Positions 17,975 to 25,816 of a stretch of 64,000 nt of DNA are shown here, piece by piece. Position 1 is the first letter of the stretch; every line of letters begins with the position of its first letter. A model generated the notes under the pieces. It worked only from the letters and a program-made list of their open reading frames with translations. It had not been told where the DNA came from and made no database searches. Source of the DNA: Anaerophaga thermohalophila DSM 12881 (GTDB taxonomy: Bacteria > Bacteroidota > Bacteroidia > Bacteroidales > Marinilabiliaceae); the NCBI RefSeq assembly GCF_000191885.1, contig NZ_AEWI01000005.1:82570-146569 (forward strand). Direction: 5' to 3'. The position numbers were made by a program, and so were the translations under genes.

Positions 17975-19012
17975 TTAAAGATCAATTTGTTTCAGTGTCT
18001 CTATCAGTTTCCTGTTTTCTTCCGGGGCACCTATAGTTATTCGCAAACATCCTTCGCACAATACGACTTTGGAGCGGTCGCGGATTATGATTTTATTTTC
18101 AACCAGAAAATTATATATTTTTTTCGGAGCATCGGTCTTTATTAATATAAAATTGGCATCGGATGGATATATTTTTTGAACAATAGGCATCTTCTTTAGT
18201 TGTGCAATCAGGTTCTGTTTTTCAGATAAAAGCTCTTCTACCCACTTTTGCATGCTTTGACTTTTGTTTAATAACTCAAGCGCTTTTTCCTGAGTCAGAT
18301 TGTTTACATTGTAGGGGTATTTTATTTTACTAAACACGTTTATTATTGATTTTTCAGCAAAAGCCATTCCCAGTCTTATTCCGGCCATTCCCCATGCTTT
18401 TGAAAAGGTTTGGAATATTATCAGGTTTGGATAATTTATTAACTCGGGTAACCAGCTTTTTTCCGGGGCAAAATCAATGTATGCTTCATCGATAATGACG
18501 ATGCCCTGGAAGTGATTTATTATATCTCGTACATCTTCTTTGCGGAAACAGTTGCCGGTTGGGTTGTTTGGCGAGCAAAGGAATATAATTTTTGTGTTTT
18601 CGTCGATATTGTTTAGGATGGCACTGACATCCAACTGAAAATCGGGGGTAAGAAGTACTTTCTTTACTTCTACATTATTGATGTCGGCTGCCACCTGATA
18701 CATCCCGTAGGTTGGTGATATAGACACAATGTTATCGATTCCGGGTTCGCAGAATGCACGAATGGCAATATCAATGGCTTCATCACTTCCGTTTCCCAGG
18801 AATATGTTTTCGGGTGATATGTTCTTTATTTCTGCAATCCGTTTTTTCAGTTTTCGCTGGTATGGATCGGGATAGCGATTGTAGGGTGCATTGAAAGGAT
18901 TTTCGTTGGCATCCAGAAAAACGGCAGCCTCGCCACTATATTCATCCCGTGCCGAAGAATAGGGCTTAAGGTCTCTTATGTTCGGACGTAAAAGCCGGTT
19001 TAAACTTTGCAT
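17975..19012 (-). CDS. hisC: Histidinol-phosphate aminotransferase
   Basis: This PLP-dependent class I/II aminotransferase converts imidazole acetol phosphate to histidinol phosphate. The PLP lysine lies in QTFSKAWGMAGIRLG at about residue 211. Other marks are NGSDEAID (about 95), SPNNPTGN (about 151) and IIDEAYIDF (about 175). Length 345 is typical for HisC. It lies between hisD (38-base gap) and the esterase gene, in the usual hisG-D-C-B order. Confidence 0.95.
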   Translation of the reverse strand: MQSLNRLLRPNIRDLKPYSSARDEYSGEAAVFLDANENPFNAPYNRYPDPYQRKLKKRIAEIKNISPENIFLGNGSDEAIDIAIRAFCEPGIDNIVSISPTYGMYQVAADINNVEVKKVLLTPDFQLDVSAILNNIDENTKIIFLCSPNNPTGNCFRKEDVRDIINHFQGIVIIDEAYIDFAPEKSWLPELINYPNLIIFQTFSKAWGMAGIRLGMAFAEKSIINVFSKIKYPYNVNNLTQEKALELLNKSQSMQKWVEELLSEKQNLIAQLKKMPIVQKIYPSDANFILIKTDAPKKIYNFLVENKIIIRDRSKVVLCEGCLRITIGAPEENRKLIETLKQIDL

Positions 19013-19050
19013 TTTGCTAAACGTGTTTAATAATAACTTGTACTAATAGA

Positions 19051-20331
19051 TCACAGATTCTTAAGCCTAAGCATTACTGCCATTTTATGAGCTTCAAGCT
19101 GTTCAGCTTCAGCCATTGTTTCAATGACCGGCCCCAGTCGTTTTAGTCCCTTTTTGGAAATTTCCTGGAAGGTTATTTTTTTGCAGAAGCTGTCAAGATT
19201 GACACCACTGTATACTTTTGCATAACCGTAAGTGGGCAGGGTATGGTTTGTACCCGATGCATAATCTCCAGCACTTTCAGGGGTGTAATGTCCAAGAAAA
19301 ACGGAGCCGGCATTGACAATTTCTTTAGCGGTATCCTCAGGGTTGCGTACTGCCAGAATAAGATGTTCGGGCGCATAAAGATTCGTAAAAGAAACCATAT
19401 CGTGGATGGTTTTCAGCAAAATAATTCGACTGTTCCCAAGCGCTTTTTTTATCGTTGCAGTGCGAGGAAGAAGTGCCAGTTGTTCATCCAGCTTTTCTTT
19501 TACTTCTTCTGCCAACTCAGCAGAATTTGTCACCAGGATAGCTTGGCTGTCGGGTCCATGCTCGGCTTGTGAAAGAAGGTCTGATGCCACAAAGTCAGGA
19601 TTGGCGCTTTCGTCGGCCATTACTTCCACTTCGGATGGTCCGGCCGGAAGGTCTATGGCGATACCATCGAGGGTGACCAGTTGTTTGGCTGCTGTTACAT
19701 AGCTGTTCCCAGGGCCGAAAATCTTATCAACTTTTGGGATGGTTTCTGTTCCGTATGCCATAGCAGCGATTGCCTGGGCGCCTCCAACTTTAAAAATTCG
19801 TGTAACACCCGTTAGGTGTGCAGCCAAAATTATGGCAGGATGTATTTTTCCGTCTTTCCCCGGAGGCGTACAAAGCACAATTTCTTTGCATCCGGCTATT
19901 GCGGCAGGGATCGCCAGCATTAATACCGTTGAAAACAATGGCGCTGTTCCTCCCGGAATATAAAGACCTACCTTTTCTATGGGAGTGCTGCGTTGCCAGC
20001 AAATCACACCGGGGGAAGTTTCTATTTTCCGAACCGGTTGTTTCTGGCTTTCGTGAAATTTCCTGATGTTGATTATGGCACTGTTGATGGCTCCTTTCAG
20101 TTTGCTGTCAACATCAAGACATCCTTTCCTGATCTCTTCTTCAGATACCTGAAAGGAGCTTAATGAAATACCGTCGAATTTGGTTGTCAAATCTCTGACA
20201 GCTTTGTCTTTGTGGGTTTTAACGGCATTAAGGATCGGCCGCACTTTTTCCATTACATCCTGTTGGTTGTCAACTGCCCGGGTTGTTAGTTTTTCCCATT
20301 CCGTGCGTGCAGGAAATCTGAAAGTGTTCAT
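19051..20331 (-). CDS. hisD: Histidinol dehydrogenase
   Basis: Histidinol dehydrogenase oxidises histidinol to histidine in two NAD-linked steps and needs zinc. Recognisable are GGTAPLFSTVLM (about residue 128), GPGNSYVTAAK (about 207), the SQAEHGPDSQ block with the zinc and catalytic residues (about 255), and SGTNHTLPT near 360. Length 426 fits. It follows hisG after 73 bases that hold a small inverted repeat (CCCGAT / ATCGGG, 20353-20387). Confidence 0.96.
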   Translation of the reverse strand: MNTFRFPARTEWEKLTTRAVDNQQDVMEKVRPILNAVKTHKDKAVRDLTTKFDGISLSSFQVSEEEIRKGCLDVDSKLKGAINSAIINIRKFHESQKQPVRKIETSPGVICWQRSTPIEKVGLYIPGGTAPLFSTVLMLAIPAAIAGCKEIVLCTPPGKDGKIHPAIILAAHLTGVTRIFKVGGAQAIAAMAYGTETIPKVDKIFGPGNSYVTAAKQLVTLDGIAIDLPAGPSEVEVMADESANPDFVASDLLSQAEHGPDSQAILVTNSAELAEEVKEKLDEQLALLPRTATIKKALGNSRIILLKTIHDMVSFTNLYAPEHLILAVRNPEDTAKEIVNAGSVFLGHYTPESAGDYASGTNHTLPTYGYAKVYSGVNLDSFCKKITFQEISKKGLKRLGPVIETMAEAEQLEAHKMAVMLRLKNL

Positions 20332-20404
20332 GGGTATAAAATTTGATTTTTAAGGCCCGATATAACACGATTCCGGCTAATCGGGTCTCGTTTCATCGGT
20401 TGGA

Positions 20405-21265
20405 TTAAAGTATCATTTTTTCAATTGGAACAATGAGAATACCTTGTGCCCCGTTTTCTTTGAGCTGACCGATAACTTCCCAAAAATGGTCTTCTTTAAT
20501 GACAGAATGAACGCTTGACCATCCTTTTTCTGCCAGTGGCAGTACTGTTGGACTTTTCATTCCCGGTAAAATATCAACAATTTTGTCAACTTTATCGTTT
20601 GGAGCGTTCAAAAGAATATATTTGTTCGAATTTGAAGCCATCACTGCATTGATACGGAAAATCATCTGCCCGAGAATGGCTTCTTTTTCCGGGGAAAGAT
20701 TATCTGAGGCGACCAATACTGCTTCGGAATCCATTACTTTTTCTACTTCTTTCAGGTGATTGGCCACCAGGGTACTCCCTGAGCTTACAATGTCGAAAAT
20801 GGCATCGGCCAGTCCAATACCCGGCGCAATCTCTACCGATCCTGCAATTTCATGGATTTCGGCATTGATGTTTTTTTCATCGAAGAATCGTTGCAGTATT
20901 TTGGGATAGGACGTGGCTATTTTTTTTTGTTTGAACCATGAAAGTCCCGTGTATTCAATTTCTTTCGGAATGGCCAGTGAAAGACGACATTTACTGAATC
21001 CCAGTTTTTTGACAGTTCTAAGCTCGAAACCTTTCTCCTCAAGCTCATTTTCTCCCACAATTCCTATGTCTGCTACGCCGTCGGAGACTGTCTGCGGAAT
21101 GTCGTCATCACGCAGGAACAATACTTCCATAGGGAATTTGGAGGCTGAAGCAATCAGTCTTCCGTTACCAAGGTTGAACATAATTCCGGCTTCTTTCAGC
21201 AGGTCGCGGCTGTCTTCAAACAATCTTCCTTTCTTTTGCAGTGCAATTCGTAGTATTGTATTCAT
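20405..21265 (-). CDS. hisG: ATP phosphoribosyltransferase, long form
   Basis: HisG starts histidine synthesis by joining ATP and PRPP and is normally inhibited by histidine. It has 286 residues from the ATG at 21265, so it is the long form with a C-terminal ACT-like regulatory domain and should not need HisZ. Landmarks are LRIALQKKGRLFEDS at the start, GVADIGIVGENELEE (about 70) and DIVSSGSTLVANHL (about 175). The frame continues up to a TTG at 21289, but the ATG gives the usual HisG start. It is the first gene after the attenuator at 21440-21563, with repeat C3 in between. Confidence 0.95.
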   Translation of the reverse strand: MNTILRIALQKKGRLFEDSRDLLKEAGIMFNLGNGRLIASASKFPMEVLFLRDDDIPQTVSDGVADIGIVGENELEEKGFELRTVKKLGFSKCRLSLAIPKEIEYTGLSWFKQKKIATSYPKILQRFFDEKNINAEIHEIAGSVEIAPGIGLADAIFDIVSSGSTLVANHLKEVEKVMDSEAVLVASDNLSPEKEAILGQMIFRINAVMASNSNKYILLNAPNDKVDKIVDILPGMKSPTVLPLAEKGWSSVHSVIKEDHFWEVIGQLKENGAQGILIVPIEKMIL

Positions 21266-21300
21266 TGAATTGGTTTTTCTGAGGTTCAATTTTTTCAGTT

Positions 21301-21399
21301 TATCCGTATAAAATTAGTCTGAGTTATTGGTCTGATGGAACTCGCATGATTAATTTTATACATCTTCTTTTGTGACAATCTTTGTCATGCTCGTTTCAT
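21301..21399 (+). repeat. Hairpin repeat family C, copy C3, in the his leader
   Basis: This copy (TATCCGTATAAAATTAGTCT ... GGTCTGATGGAACTCGCATG ... GTCATGCTCGTTTCATT) lies between the attenuator terminator and the hisG start, so it is transcribed only when the attenuator is read through. Confidence 0.72.
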
Positions 21400-21439
21400 T
21401 GATTTCCTGTCTGTCTATATCGAATCATGTGTCTGTGTC

Positions 21440-21512
21440 AAAAAAAAAAGCTTACCATCGAGGTAAGCCTTTTTACAAAATATTTTTGCATAGTACATTC
21501 AGCCCACCCTCG
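21440..21512 (-). promoter_or_regulatory. Histidine-operon attenuator: antiterminator and terminator
   Basis: On the minus strand the terminator is a 7-bp GC-containing stem GCTTACC / GGTAAGC (21462-21468 with 21450-21456), extendable to 10 bp, with loop TCGAT and then ten T residues (21440-21449). The stretch CGAGGGTGGGCT (21501-21512), which begins right after the leader stop codon, can instead pair with GGCTTACCTCG (21459-21469) over 11 bp with one bulged G, which would prevent the terminator. The leader's own ACCTC can pair with the same GAGG segment, giving a third, protecting hairpin. This is the classical 1:2 / 2:3 / 3:4 arrangement. Confidence 0.88.
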
Positions 21513-21563
21513 CTACAAGAGGTAAAAATGATGATGAGCATAATGTTGTACTGAAAAGTTCAT
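21513..21563 (-). CDS. hisL: Histidine-operon leader peptide (16 residues, four His)
   Basis: A short frame encodes MNFSVQHYAHHHFYLL followed by TAG. Four of 16 codons are His, three of them consecutive (CAT CAT CAT). It lies upstream of hisG, downstream of a good promoter, and its stop codon touches the antiterminator strand. A ribosome held at the His codons would cover the ACCTC strand and free the antiterminator; a ribosome at the stop would cover the antiterminator and let the terminator form. The peptide itself needs no function. The match between codon content, position and downstream folds makes chance unlikely. Confidence 0.9.
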   Translation of the reverse strand: MNFSVQHYAHHHFYLL

Positions 21564-21595
21564 GTTTGTTTTTTGTTATTACTTACAATTCAATG

Positions 21596-21626
21596 CAAAA
21601 GTAGGTTGTTTTCGGATAAAATCAAA
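21596..21626 (-). promoter_or_regulatory. Promoter of the his operon
   Basis: On the minus strand, TTTG (21623-21626) and TACTTTTG (21596-21603) are 19 bases apart. This matches the Bacteroidota -33 TTTG and -7 TAnnTTTG boxes. Transcription would start near 21590, giving a leader of about 25 bases before the hisL start codon. Confidence 0.78.
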
Positions 21627-21642
21627 CTTTTTGACTGTTTTT

Positions 21643-22035
21643 TTATTTTTGGGCAAAAACGGCATACTTTTTATCTTCGTTTTTTATGTGATGTGTGATC
21701 CACTCTTTAATGAAGTTAGTGACTTCCAGCGAAAGGAGCAACTTACCGGATGTGTATTTTTCATAAAATTTATTGGTCTTTTTCATAAATGCTTCATGCT
21801 CCTTTTTGTGGGCATCAAGTCCTGGAAAGTTGACAGACTGCATGTACTCTTCTTCATGTGTGAAATGGATTTGAGCATATTCTAGCAGTCCTTCGATGAG
21901 ACGGGCCAGTTTTTCTTTCGACGACCCATCCTGAATTCCCTTATAAAAGTCGTTAAGTATATCGAACAGACTTTGATGTTCTTTGTCGATCTCGATATTA
22001 TTAACCTGATAATCAGTACTCCATTTTACGATCAT
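21643..22035 (-). CDS. Bacteriohemerythrin (first copy)
   Basis: This single-domain hemerythrin (130 residues) binds O2 at a non-heme di-iron site and is used by microaerobic and anaerobic bacteria for oxygen storage or sensing. The iron ligands are in place: His in DKEHQ (about 21), the HFTHEEEYM block, HKKEHEAF, and HHIKNEDKKY near the C-terminus. No extra domain is attached. A second copy lies 263 bases upstream on the same strand, and both are preceded by a type B MITE. The his promoter lies in the short gap before it. Confidence 0.93.
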   Translation of the reverse strand: MIVKWSTDYQVNNIEIDKEHQSLFDILNDFYKGIQDGSSKEKLARLIEGLLEYAQIHFTHEEEYMQSVNFPGLDAHKKEHEAFMKKTNKFYEKYTSGKLLLSLEVTNFIKEWITHHIKNEDKKYAVFAQK

Positions 22036-22068
22036 TGTTACCGGGTTTTTGTTGACGTTTTAAAGTTA

Positions 22069-22211
22069 TGAGCCCAGTCTAAAAAGCATCTTTGTTGCCA
22101 AACGCGTTGTTGTTTTAAATTTTTGCATCCTCATTAACAACAAGTTAACTCCGAAACAAAAATTTAAAACGCCTTGATTTTGACAAAAATATGCTTTTTA
22201 TACTGCACTCA
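22069..22211 (+). repeat. MITE-like element B1 with GTTA target duplication
   Basis: Terminal repeats TGAGCCCAGTCTAAAAAGCA / TGCTTTTTATACTGCACTCA match those of the A elements, but the interior differs and is palindromic around TTTTAAATTTTTG / CAAAAATTTAAAA. The element is flanked on both sides by GTTA (22065-22068 and 22212-22215). Confidence 0.85.
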
Positions 22212-22298
22212 GTTATTATTTTCTTAATCGTTGAGGGGAATGGCTCCGTTCGGCTCTGTTTGCAGGGCAAAACGACCGCTTGCTTGCAGGAATTTGGG

Positions 22299-22694
22299 TT
22301 ATATATTGTTGGCAAACCTTGCATACTGCTGATCGGTCCCCTTTATGTGATTTATGAGCCAGGTTTTCAGGAAATTGGTCACTTCGAGCGAGAGAATCAA
22401 TCGGTCATTTTTAATTTTTTCATAAAATTCCGTAATCCTATTTACATAGTAGTCGTGTTTTTCTTTATGGGCATCAAAGTCGGGGTAACCGATTGATTTC
22501 ATATATCGCTCCTCATCGGCGAAATGATACTTTGTGTAATCGAGCATGCCAACGACGAGCTCGGTGAGCTTTTCTTTTGATTTGCCATCCATTAGTCCCT
22601 GATAAAAATCGTTTAGCAGGGAAATCCATTTTTGGTGTTCTTTGTCTAATGTTTCATGACCTACGGAGAGATCTTCTGTCCATTTTAGAATCAT
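22299..22694 (-). CDS. Bacteriohemerythrin (second copy)
   Basis: This 131-residue single-domain hemerythrin is a paralogue of the neighbouring one, clearly related but far from identical. The di-iron ligands are again complete: DKEHQ (about 20), YHFADEERYM (about 56), HKEKHDYY (about 75) and NHIKGTDQQY (about 115). It probably binds oxygen in the cytoplasm. The two copies may be expressed at different times, since a MITE separates them and each can have its own promoter. Confidence 0.93.
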   Translation of the reverse strand: MILKWTEDLSVGHETLDKEHQKWISLLNDFYQGLMDGKSKEKLTELVVGMLDYTKYHFADEERYMKSIGYPDFDAHKEKHDYYVNRITEFYEKIKNDRLILSLEVTNFLKTWLINHIKGTDQQYARFANNI

Positions 22695-22750
22695 ATCTTA
22701 AATTTTTATTTGTTTGCTTCAATAGTGGGTTTTGAGCTCTTTTTTATTTA

Positions 22751-22893
22751 TGAGCCCGGTCTAAAAAGCATCTTTGTTGCCAAACTCAGTGTTGTTTTAA
22801 ATTTTTGAATCCTCATTAACAATGAGTTAACTCCGGTACAAAATTTTAAAACGCCTTGATTTTAACAAAAATATGCTTTTTATACCGCACTCA
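22751..22893 (+). repeat. MITE-like element B2 with TTTA target duplication
   Basis: This copy is nearly the same as B1 (ends TGAGCCCGGTCTAAAAAGCA / TGCTTTTTATACCGCACTCA). It is flanked by TTTA on both sides (22747-22750, 22894-22897). Different target duplications show that B1 and B2 inserted separately rather than being copied with the hemerythrin gene. Confidence 0.85.
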
Positions 22894-22965
22894 TTTATTA
22901 CGGGGAAATGCCGAATGGGTTGCAAAGTTGTTCCGAGTCAAAAACGTTGATTTCTGGAAAAAGTT

Positions 22966-22973
22966 TACTTTTG
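22966..22973 (+). promoter_or_regulatory. Putative -7 box for pssA
   Basis: TACTTTTG matches TAnnTTTG. A TTG at 22947-22949 may serve as a poor -33 element. If used, the transcript has a leader of about 210 bases that contains the whole of repeat C4. Confidence 0.45.
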
Positions 22974-23035
22974 TTCCTGTTAAAATTAAATAAAAATCAA
23001 AACCGGATTTTTCCGGATAATAAGGCAAATTATTC

Positions 23036-23195
23036 ATGAAACGAGCATGACAAAGATTGCCTTAATAGATTATCAGATTTTTAGATATAAGATTTAAGAT
23101 GAAATGAACATAAATAGATTTTCCACAACAGAACATGTATAAGTTCTTGCATGCGAGTTCCATCAGACCTTAATAAATAAATTTTATGCGGATGA
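23036..23195 (-). repeat. Hairpin repeat family C, copy C4, ending at the pssA start
   Basis: Read in reverse this is a family C element (ATGAAACGAGCATGACAAAG, then ACATGTATAAGTTCTTGCATG, GAGTTCCATCAGACCTTAAT, AAATTTTATGCGGATGA) with an inserted segment TTAATAGATTATCAGATTTT shared with repeat F. Its last bases contain the start codon of pssA. Confidence 0.7.
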
Positions 23196-23926
23196 AAATT
23201 TTAAGACATGTTCCGAATGCGCTGACAAGTCTGAATTTATTTTTTGGTGCAACAGGTGTATTCTTTGCTTTACAGGGACGACCTGATCTAACTGCATGGG
23301 CAGTTCTCATTGCTGCGGTGTTCGATTTCTCTGACGGTTTTGCAGCCCGGTTTCTGAAAGCATATAGCGAAATAGGGAAAGAGCTGGATTCGCTGGCCGA
23401 TTTGATTAGTTTTGGCCTGGCCCCGGCTGCTTCCTATATGAGTTTGTTACACTATGGTTTTGCAGAAAGCTGGAAGATCGATTTCTGGCAGTTGAATATG
23501 GCCGGGCAGGTACTTATTTTGTTTCCTCTTATTTTGGTTGTTTTTTCAGCTTTGCGGCTTGCAAAATTTAATATAGATACGCGTCAGACAGAATCTTTTC
23601 TTGGACTTACCACCACGGCAACGGGTATGTTTTCTGTGTCTTTGATCCATTTCATTTTTACCCGCGGTGGTATATGGACAGTGCTTTCCTCGGTTTATGT
23701 GGTGGTGCCTTTACTGGTTATTTTTTGTTTTTTGCTGGTCAGTGAAATTCCCATGTTTTCGCTGAAATTTAAGACCTTTGGTATCAGGGAGAATTTTCCC
23801 GGATACTTTTTACTTCTGACCGGGCTGGTTTTTGTTATTTTGACAGGTGTAGGCGGAATTGCTGTAACAATTTTGCTGTATATTCTGTTTTCGCTGGTGA
23901 AATTGATTACTTCCAAACAAAAATAA
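23186..23926 (+). CDS. pssA: CDP-diacylglycerol--serine O-phosphatidyltransferase
   Basis: PssA is an integral membrane enzyme that makes phosphatidylserine, the precursor of phosphatidylethanolamine. The CDP-alcohol phosphotransferase motif is complete: DFSDGFAAR then eight residues, GKELDSLAD (residues about 48-73). About seven hydrophobic segments fill the rest. The ATG at 23192 gives MKILRHVPNALTSLN, which looks like other PssA starts, so 23192 may be the real start rather than 23186. Both ATGs lie in the last bases of repeat C4. A bidirectional-looking terminator follows the stop codon immediately. Confidence 0.93.
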   Translation: MRMKILRHVPNALTSLNLFFGATGVFFALQGRPDLTAWAVLIAAVFDFSDGFAARFLKAYSEIGKELDSLADLISFGLAPAASYMSLLHYGFAESWKIDFWQLNMAGQVLILFPLILVVFSALRLAKFNIDTRQTESFLGLTTTATGMFSVSLIHFIFTRGGIWTVLSSVYVVVPLLVIFCFLLVSEIPMFSLKFKTFGIRENFPGYFLLLTGLVFVILTGVGGIAVTILLYILFSLVKLITSKQK

Positions 23927-23952
23927 AAAGCTGTCCCGAAAGAGACAGCTTT
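23927..23952. terminator. Terminator hairpin between convergent pssA and ssb
   Basis: A 9-bp stem AAAGCTGTC / GACAGCTTT with loop CCGAAAGA starts right after the pssA stop codon. It has A residues on one side and Ts on the other, so it could serve both convergent genes. Confidence 0.7.
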
Positions 23953-23994
23953 ACAATATTGTGTAATACAACTGACAACCTTTGAACAGATGGA

Positions 23995-24315
23995 TCAGCT
24001 CAAAAATTCGAGATCCTTCACATTCAGATTCAATGCAGATTTAATGTCTCCATCTTTGCTTTTGAATCCTTCGCTTGAAGGCACCCCTTCGAGCAGCACT
24101 TTCCTTCCTTTTTTCAGGAAATCGGCAACTTTTGTGCTCTGGCCGTCATTTTTCCAAATAACGGCTTTCACCCATTCGGTGCGTTCCACCTTGTTGCCTT
24201 GCTGGTCTTTGTAATCCATCGAAACAGCAACATCAAAATTAATTGCTTTCTTTTTGCCTACTTCTCTGATTTCGGCATCTTGTCCGAGTGCTCCGGACAC
24301 AATCATTTTTAACAT
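23995..24315 (-). CDS. ssb: Short single-stranded DNA-binding protein
   Basis: This is an OB-fold SSB-family protein of only 106 residues (start MLKMIVSGALGQDAE; then TEWVKAVIWK; VLLEGVP). Typical replicative SSB has 140-180 residues with an acidic tail ending in DDDIPF. That tail is absent here; the protein ends NVKDLEFLS. It is therefore probably a secondary or specialised SSB rather than the main one. It stands alone on its strand. Confidence 0.85.
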   Translation of the reverse strand: MLKMIVSGALGQDAEIREVGKKKAINFDVAVSMDYKDQQGNKVERTEWVKAVIWKNDGQSTKVADFLKKGRKVLLEGVPSSEGFKSKDGDIKSALNLNVKDLEFLS

Positions 24316-24363
24316 GACAATTTATTTTAGGGTTAATAAAAAAGGGATAAATAATTGTCTAAG

Positions 24364-24531
24364 TAGTCTCTGTCCATAAAGTGCCATTTACTGTGTTACG
24401 CTTGTCCGAAAATTACTCATTTACGAAAATGTAAACTCCATATTTTCTGACTTCACAAGCCTTGTAAATGACACTTTCTTAACAGACACATGATAAGTAA
24501 GAAACTTTCCCGACTTTATAGACGGGCACTA
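24364..24531 (-). repeat. Repeat family D, copy D2
   Basis: The ends TAGTCTCTGTCCATAAAGT and ACTTTATAGACGGGCACTA are inverted repeats of about 19 bp, so this is a 168-bp MITE-like element. Internal parts (GTGCCATTTACTGTGTTACG, GAAACTTTCCCGACTT) match copies at 6535 and 7849. No coding frame is seen. The remaining part of the gap, 24532-24863, shows no recognisable feature. Confidence 0.7.
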
Positions 24532-24863
24532 ATTCGTTAATGCATTGTAAATCTATATATTTATTTTGAAAGATGCTACTTTTTATGATAATAAACCGGG
24601 ATTTTTAGATATAATATTAGTCAGAAGTGGTCAGTTAATGGCCAGTAGATGAGGTTCCTGGTATTGACTAAGCAAAAATCTGACAAAATTATCACATTTT
24701 AATGCTTTATCATTAAGTGGACTCATTAATAGTTCGTTAAATTTTTGCTGTGCGCTGCATACCAACCGTGGCAGAGCGAATTTGTTGTTGTTTCCATATT
24801 TTTATTTTTCCTGGCGGCTGCTATGAATAGCACATAATTCATAATAGCCGGATCAACCGGTTG

Positions 24864-24899
24864 AAAAAAGTCAGGGCCTCACATTTGTGAAGCCCTGAC
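24864..24899 (-). terminator. Intrinsic terminator after the large secreted repeat protein
   Basis: On the minus strand GTCAGGGC-TTCACA / TGTGAG-GCCCTGAC forms a 13-bp stem with one internal mismatch, followed by six Ts. It lies about 27 bases after the stop codon of the gene ending at 24926. Confidence 0.85.
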
Positions 24900-24925
24900 A
24901 TCCAAAAACTAATTCTTCTCCTTCC

Positions 24926-25816
24926 CTATTTTTTAATAATATGTTTCACTAAAATATCTCCGTCAGTATTTGTTATTCTGAATAAGTACAGGCCGGATGT
25001 CAAATGTGAAACATTCACTGATTCTCCGGGTTTGTTTATTGTGCAGACCAGGTTCCCTGTTGTGTCGAAAACATCAATTTTTTCGATCTGCATATTTCCT
25101 CTTATCCATATTTTTTCTGTTACCGGGTTGGGCCACAGTGTGAATGTAGATGTTTTCCCGGTTCCCACTGACGTGGCTTCAAGTGCTATTATTTCTGTAA
25201 CATTATTGTCTGAAACGTTGAAGACGGCATCATCAACCATAAGCTGGCTTTCAAAGACTACATCATACAGATAAGATCCATTCGGTAGACTTGTTGATGC
25301 CAGTCCCGTGTTGTCTGTTAATAACTCTTCTCCGGTTCCGTCAATTTGTATCAAAGCATTTTCGACGGGTGTTCCGTCCAGGGTAACTGTAAATGCAACT
25401 TCCCATTCGTCAATGGCAAATTGTGCTGTCACATTAATATCATTCGTGACACCCGGGTCGATTCTGGCGGCAGTGGTAACCCCGTCGTTCCATTGCAAAA
25501 AGTGGTACCCTTCGTCGGGAACGGCTGTAACTTCTGTTCCGTCCTGACCGTGTTCAACAGTTTGCGGTGTATCGCCGCTGATGGAACCATTCTCACCTGC
25601 CAGGTAGAAAAGGCTGTATGAATTGATGGCAAATTCGGCAGTAACGTTAATATCACCAGTGACGCCTAAATCGGTTCTGACAGCAGACGTAACCCCGTCG
25701 TTCCATTGCACAAAAGTGGTACCCTTCGTCGGGAACGGCTGTAACTTCTGTCCCGTCCTGACCGTGATCAACAGTTTGCGGTGTATCACCGCTGATGGAA
25801 CCGTTCTCACCGGCAC
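24926..25816 (-). CDS. 3' part of frameshifted secreted repeat protein, with T9SS sorting domain
   Basis: This frame continues the protein encoded by 25653-29528; the true reading is in this frame only downstream of about 25711. It starts within one InlB-like repeat (QWNDGVTSAVRT), then holds two more repeats of the same kind, nearly identical at DNA level. A carboxypeptidase-regulatory-like Ig domain follows (TLDGTPVENALIQIDG). The C-terminal 75 residues are a type A T9SS sorting domain (FTLWPNPVTEKIWI, SGLYLFRI, ending HIIKK). Without a corrected frame the upstream product would lose its secretion signal. The ORF start in this frame is an artefact of the shift. Confidence 0.8.
   Translation of the reverse strand: MPVRTVPSAVIHRKLLITVRTGQKLQPFPTKGTTFVQWNDGVTSAVRTDLGVTGDINVTAEFAINSYSLFYLAGENGSISGDTPQTVEHGQDGTEVTAVPDEGYHFLQWNDGVTTAARIDPGVTNDINVTAQFAIDEWEVAFTVTLDGTPVENALIQIDGTGEELLTDNTGLASTSLPNGSYLYDVVFESQLMVDDAVFNVSDNNVTEIIALEATSVGTGKTSTFTLWPNPVTEKIWIRGNMQIEKIDVFDTTGNLVCTINKPGESVNVSHLTSGLYLFRITNTDGDILVKHIIKK

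Noticed and set aside
22069..22893. B1 and B2 as part of one tandem duplication with the hemerythrin genes
   Set aside because: The flanking 4-bp duplications differ and the element copies are far more alike than the genes.
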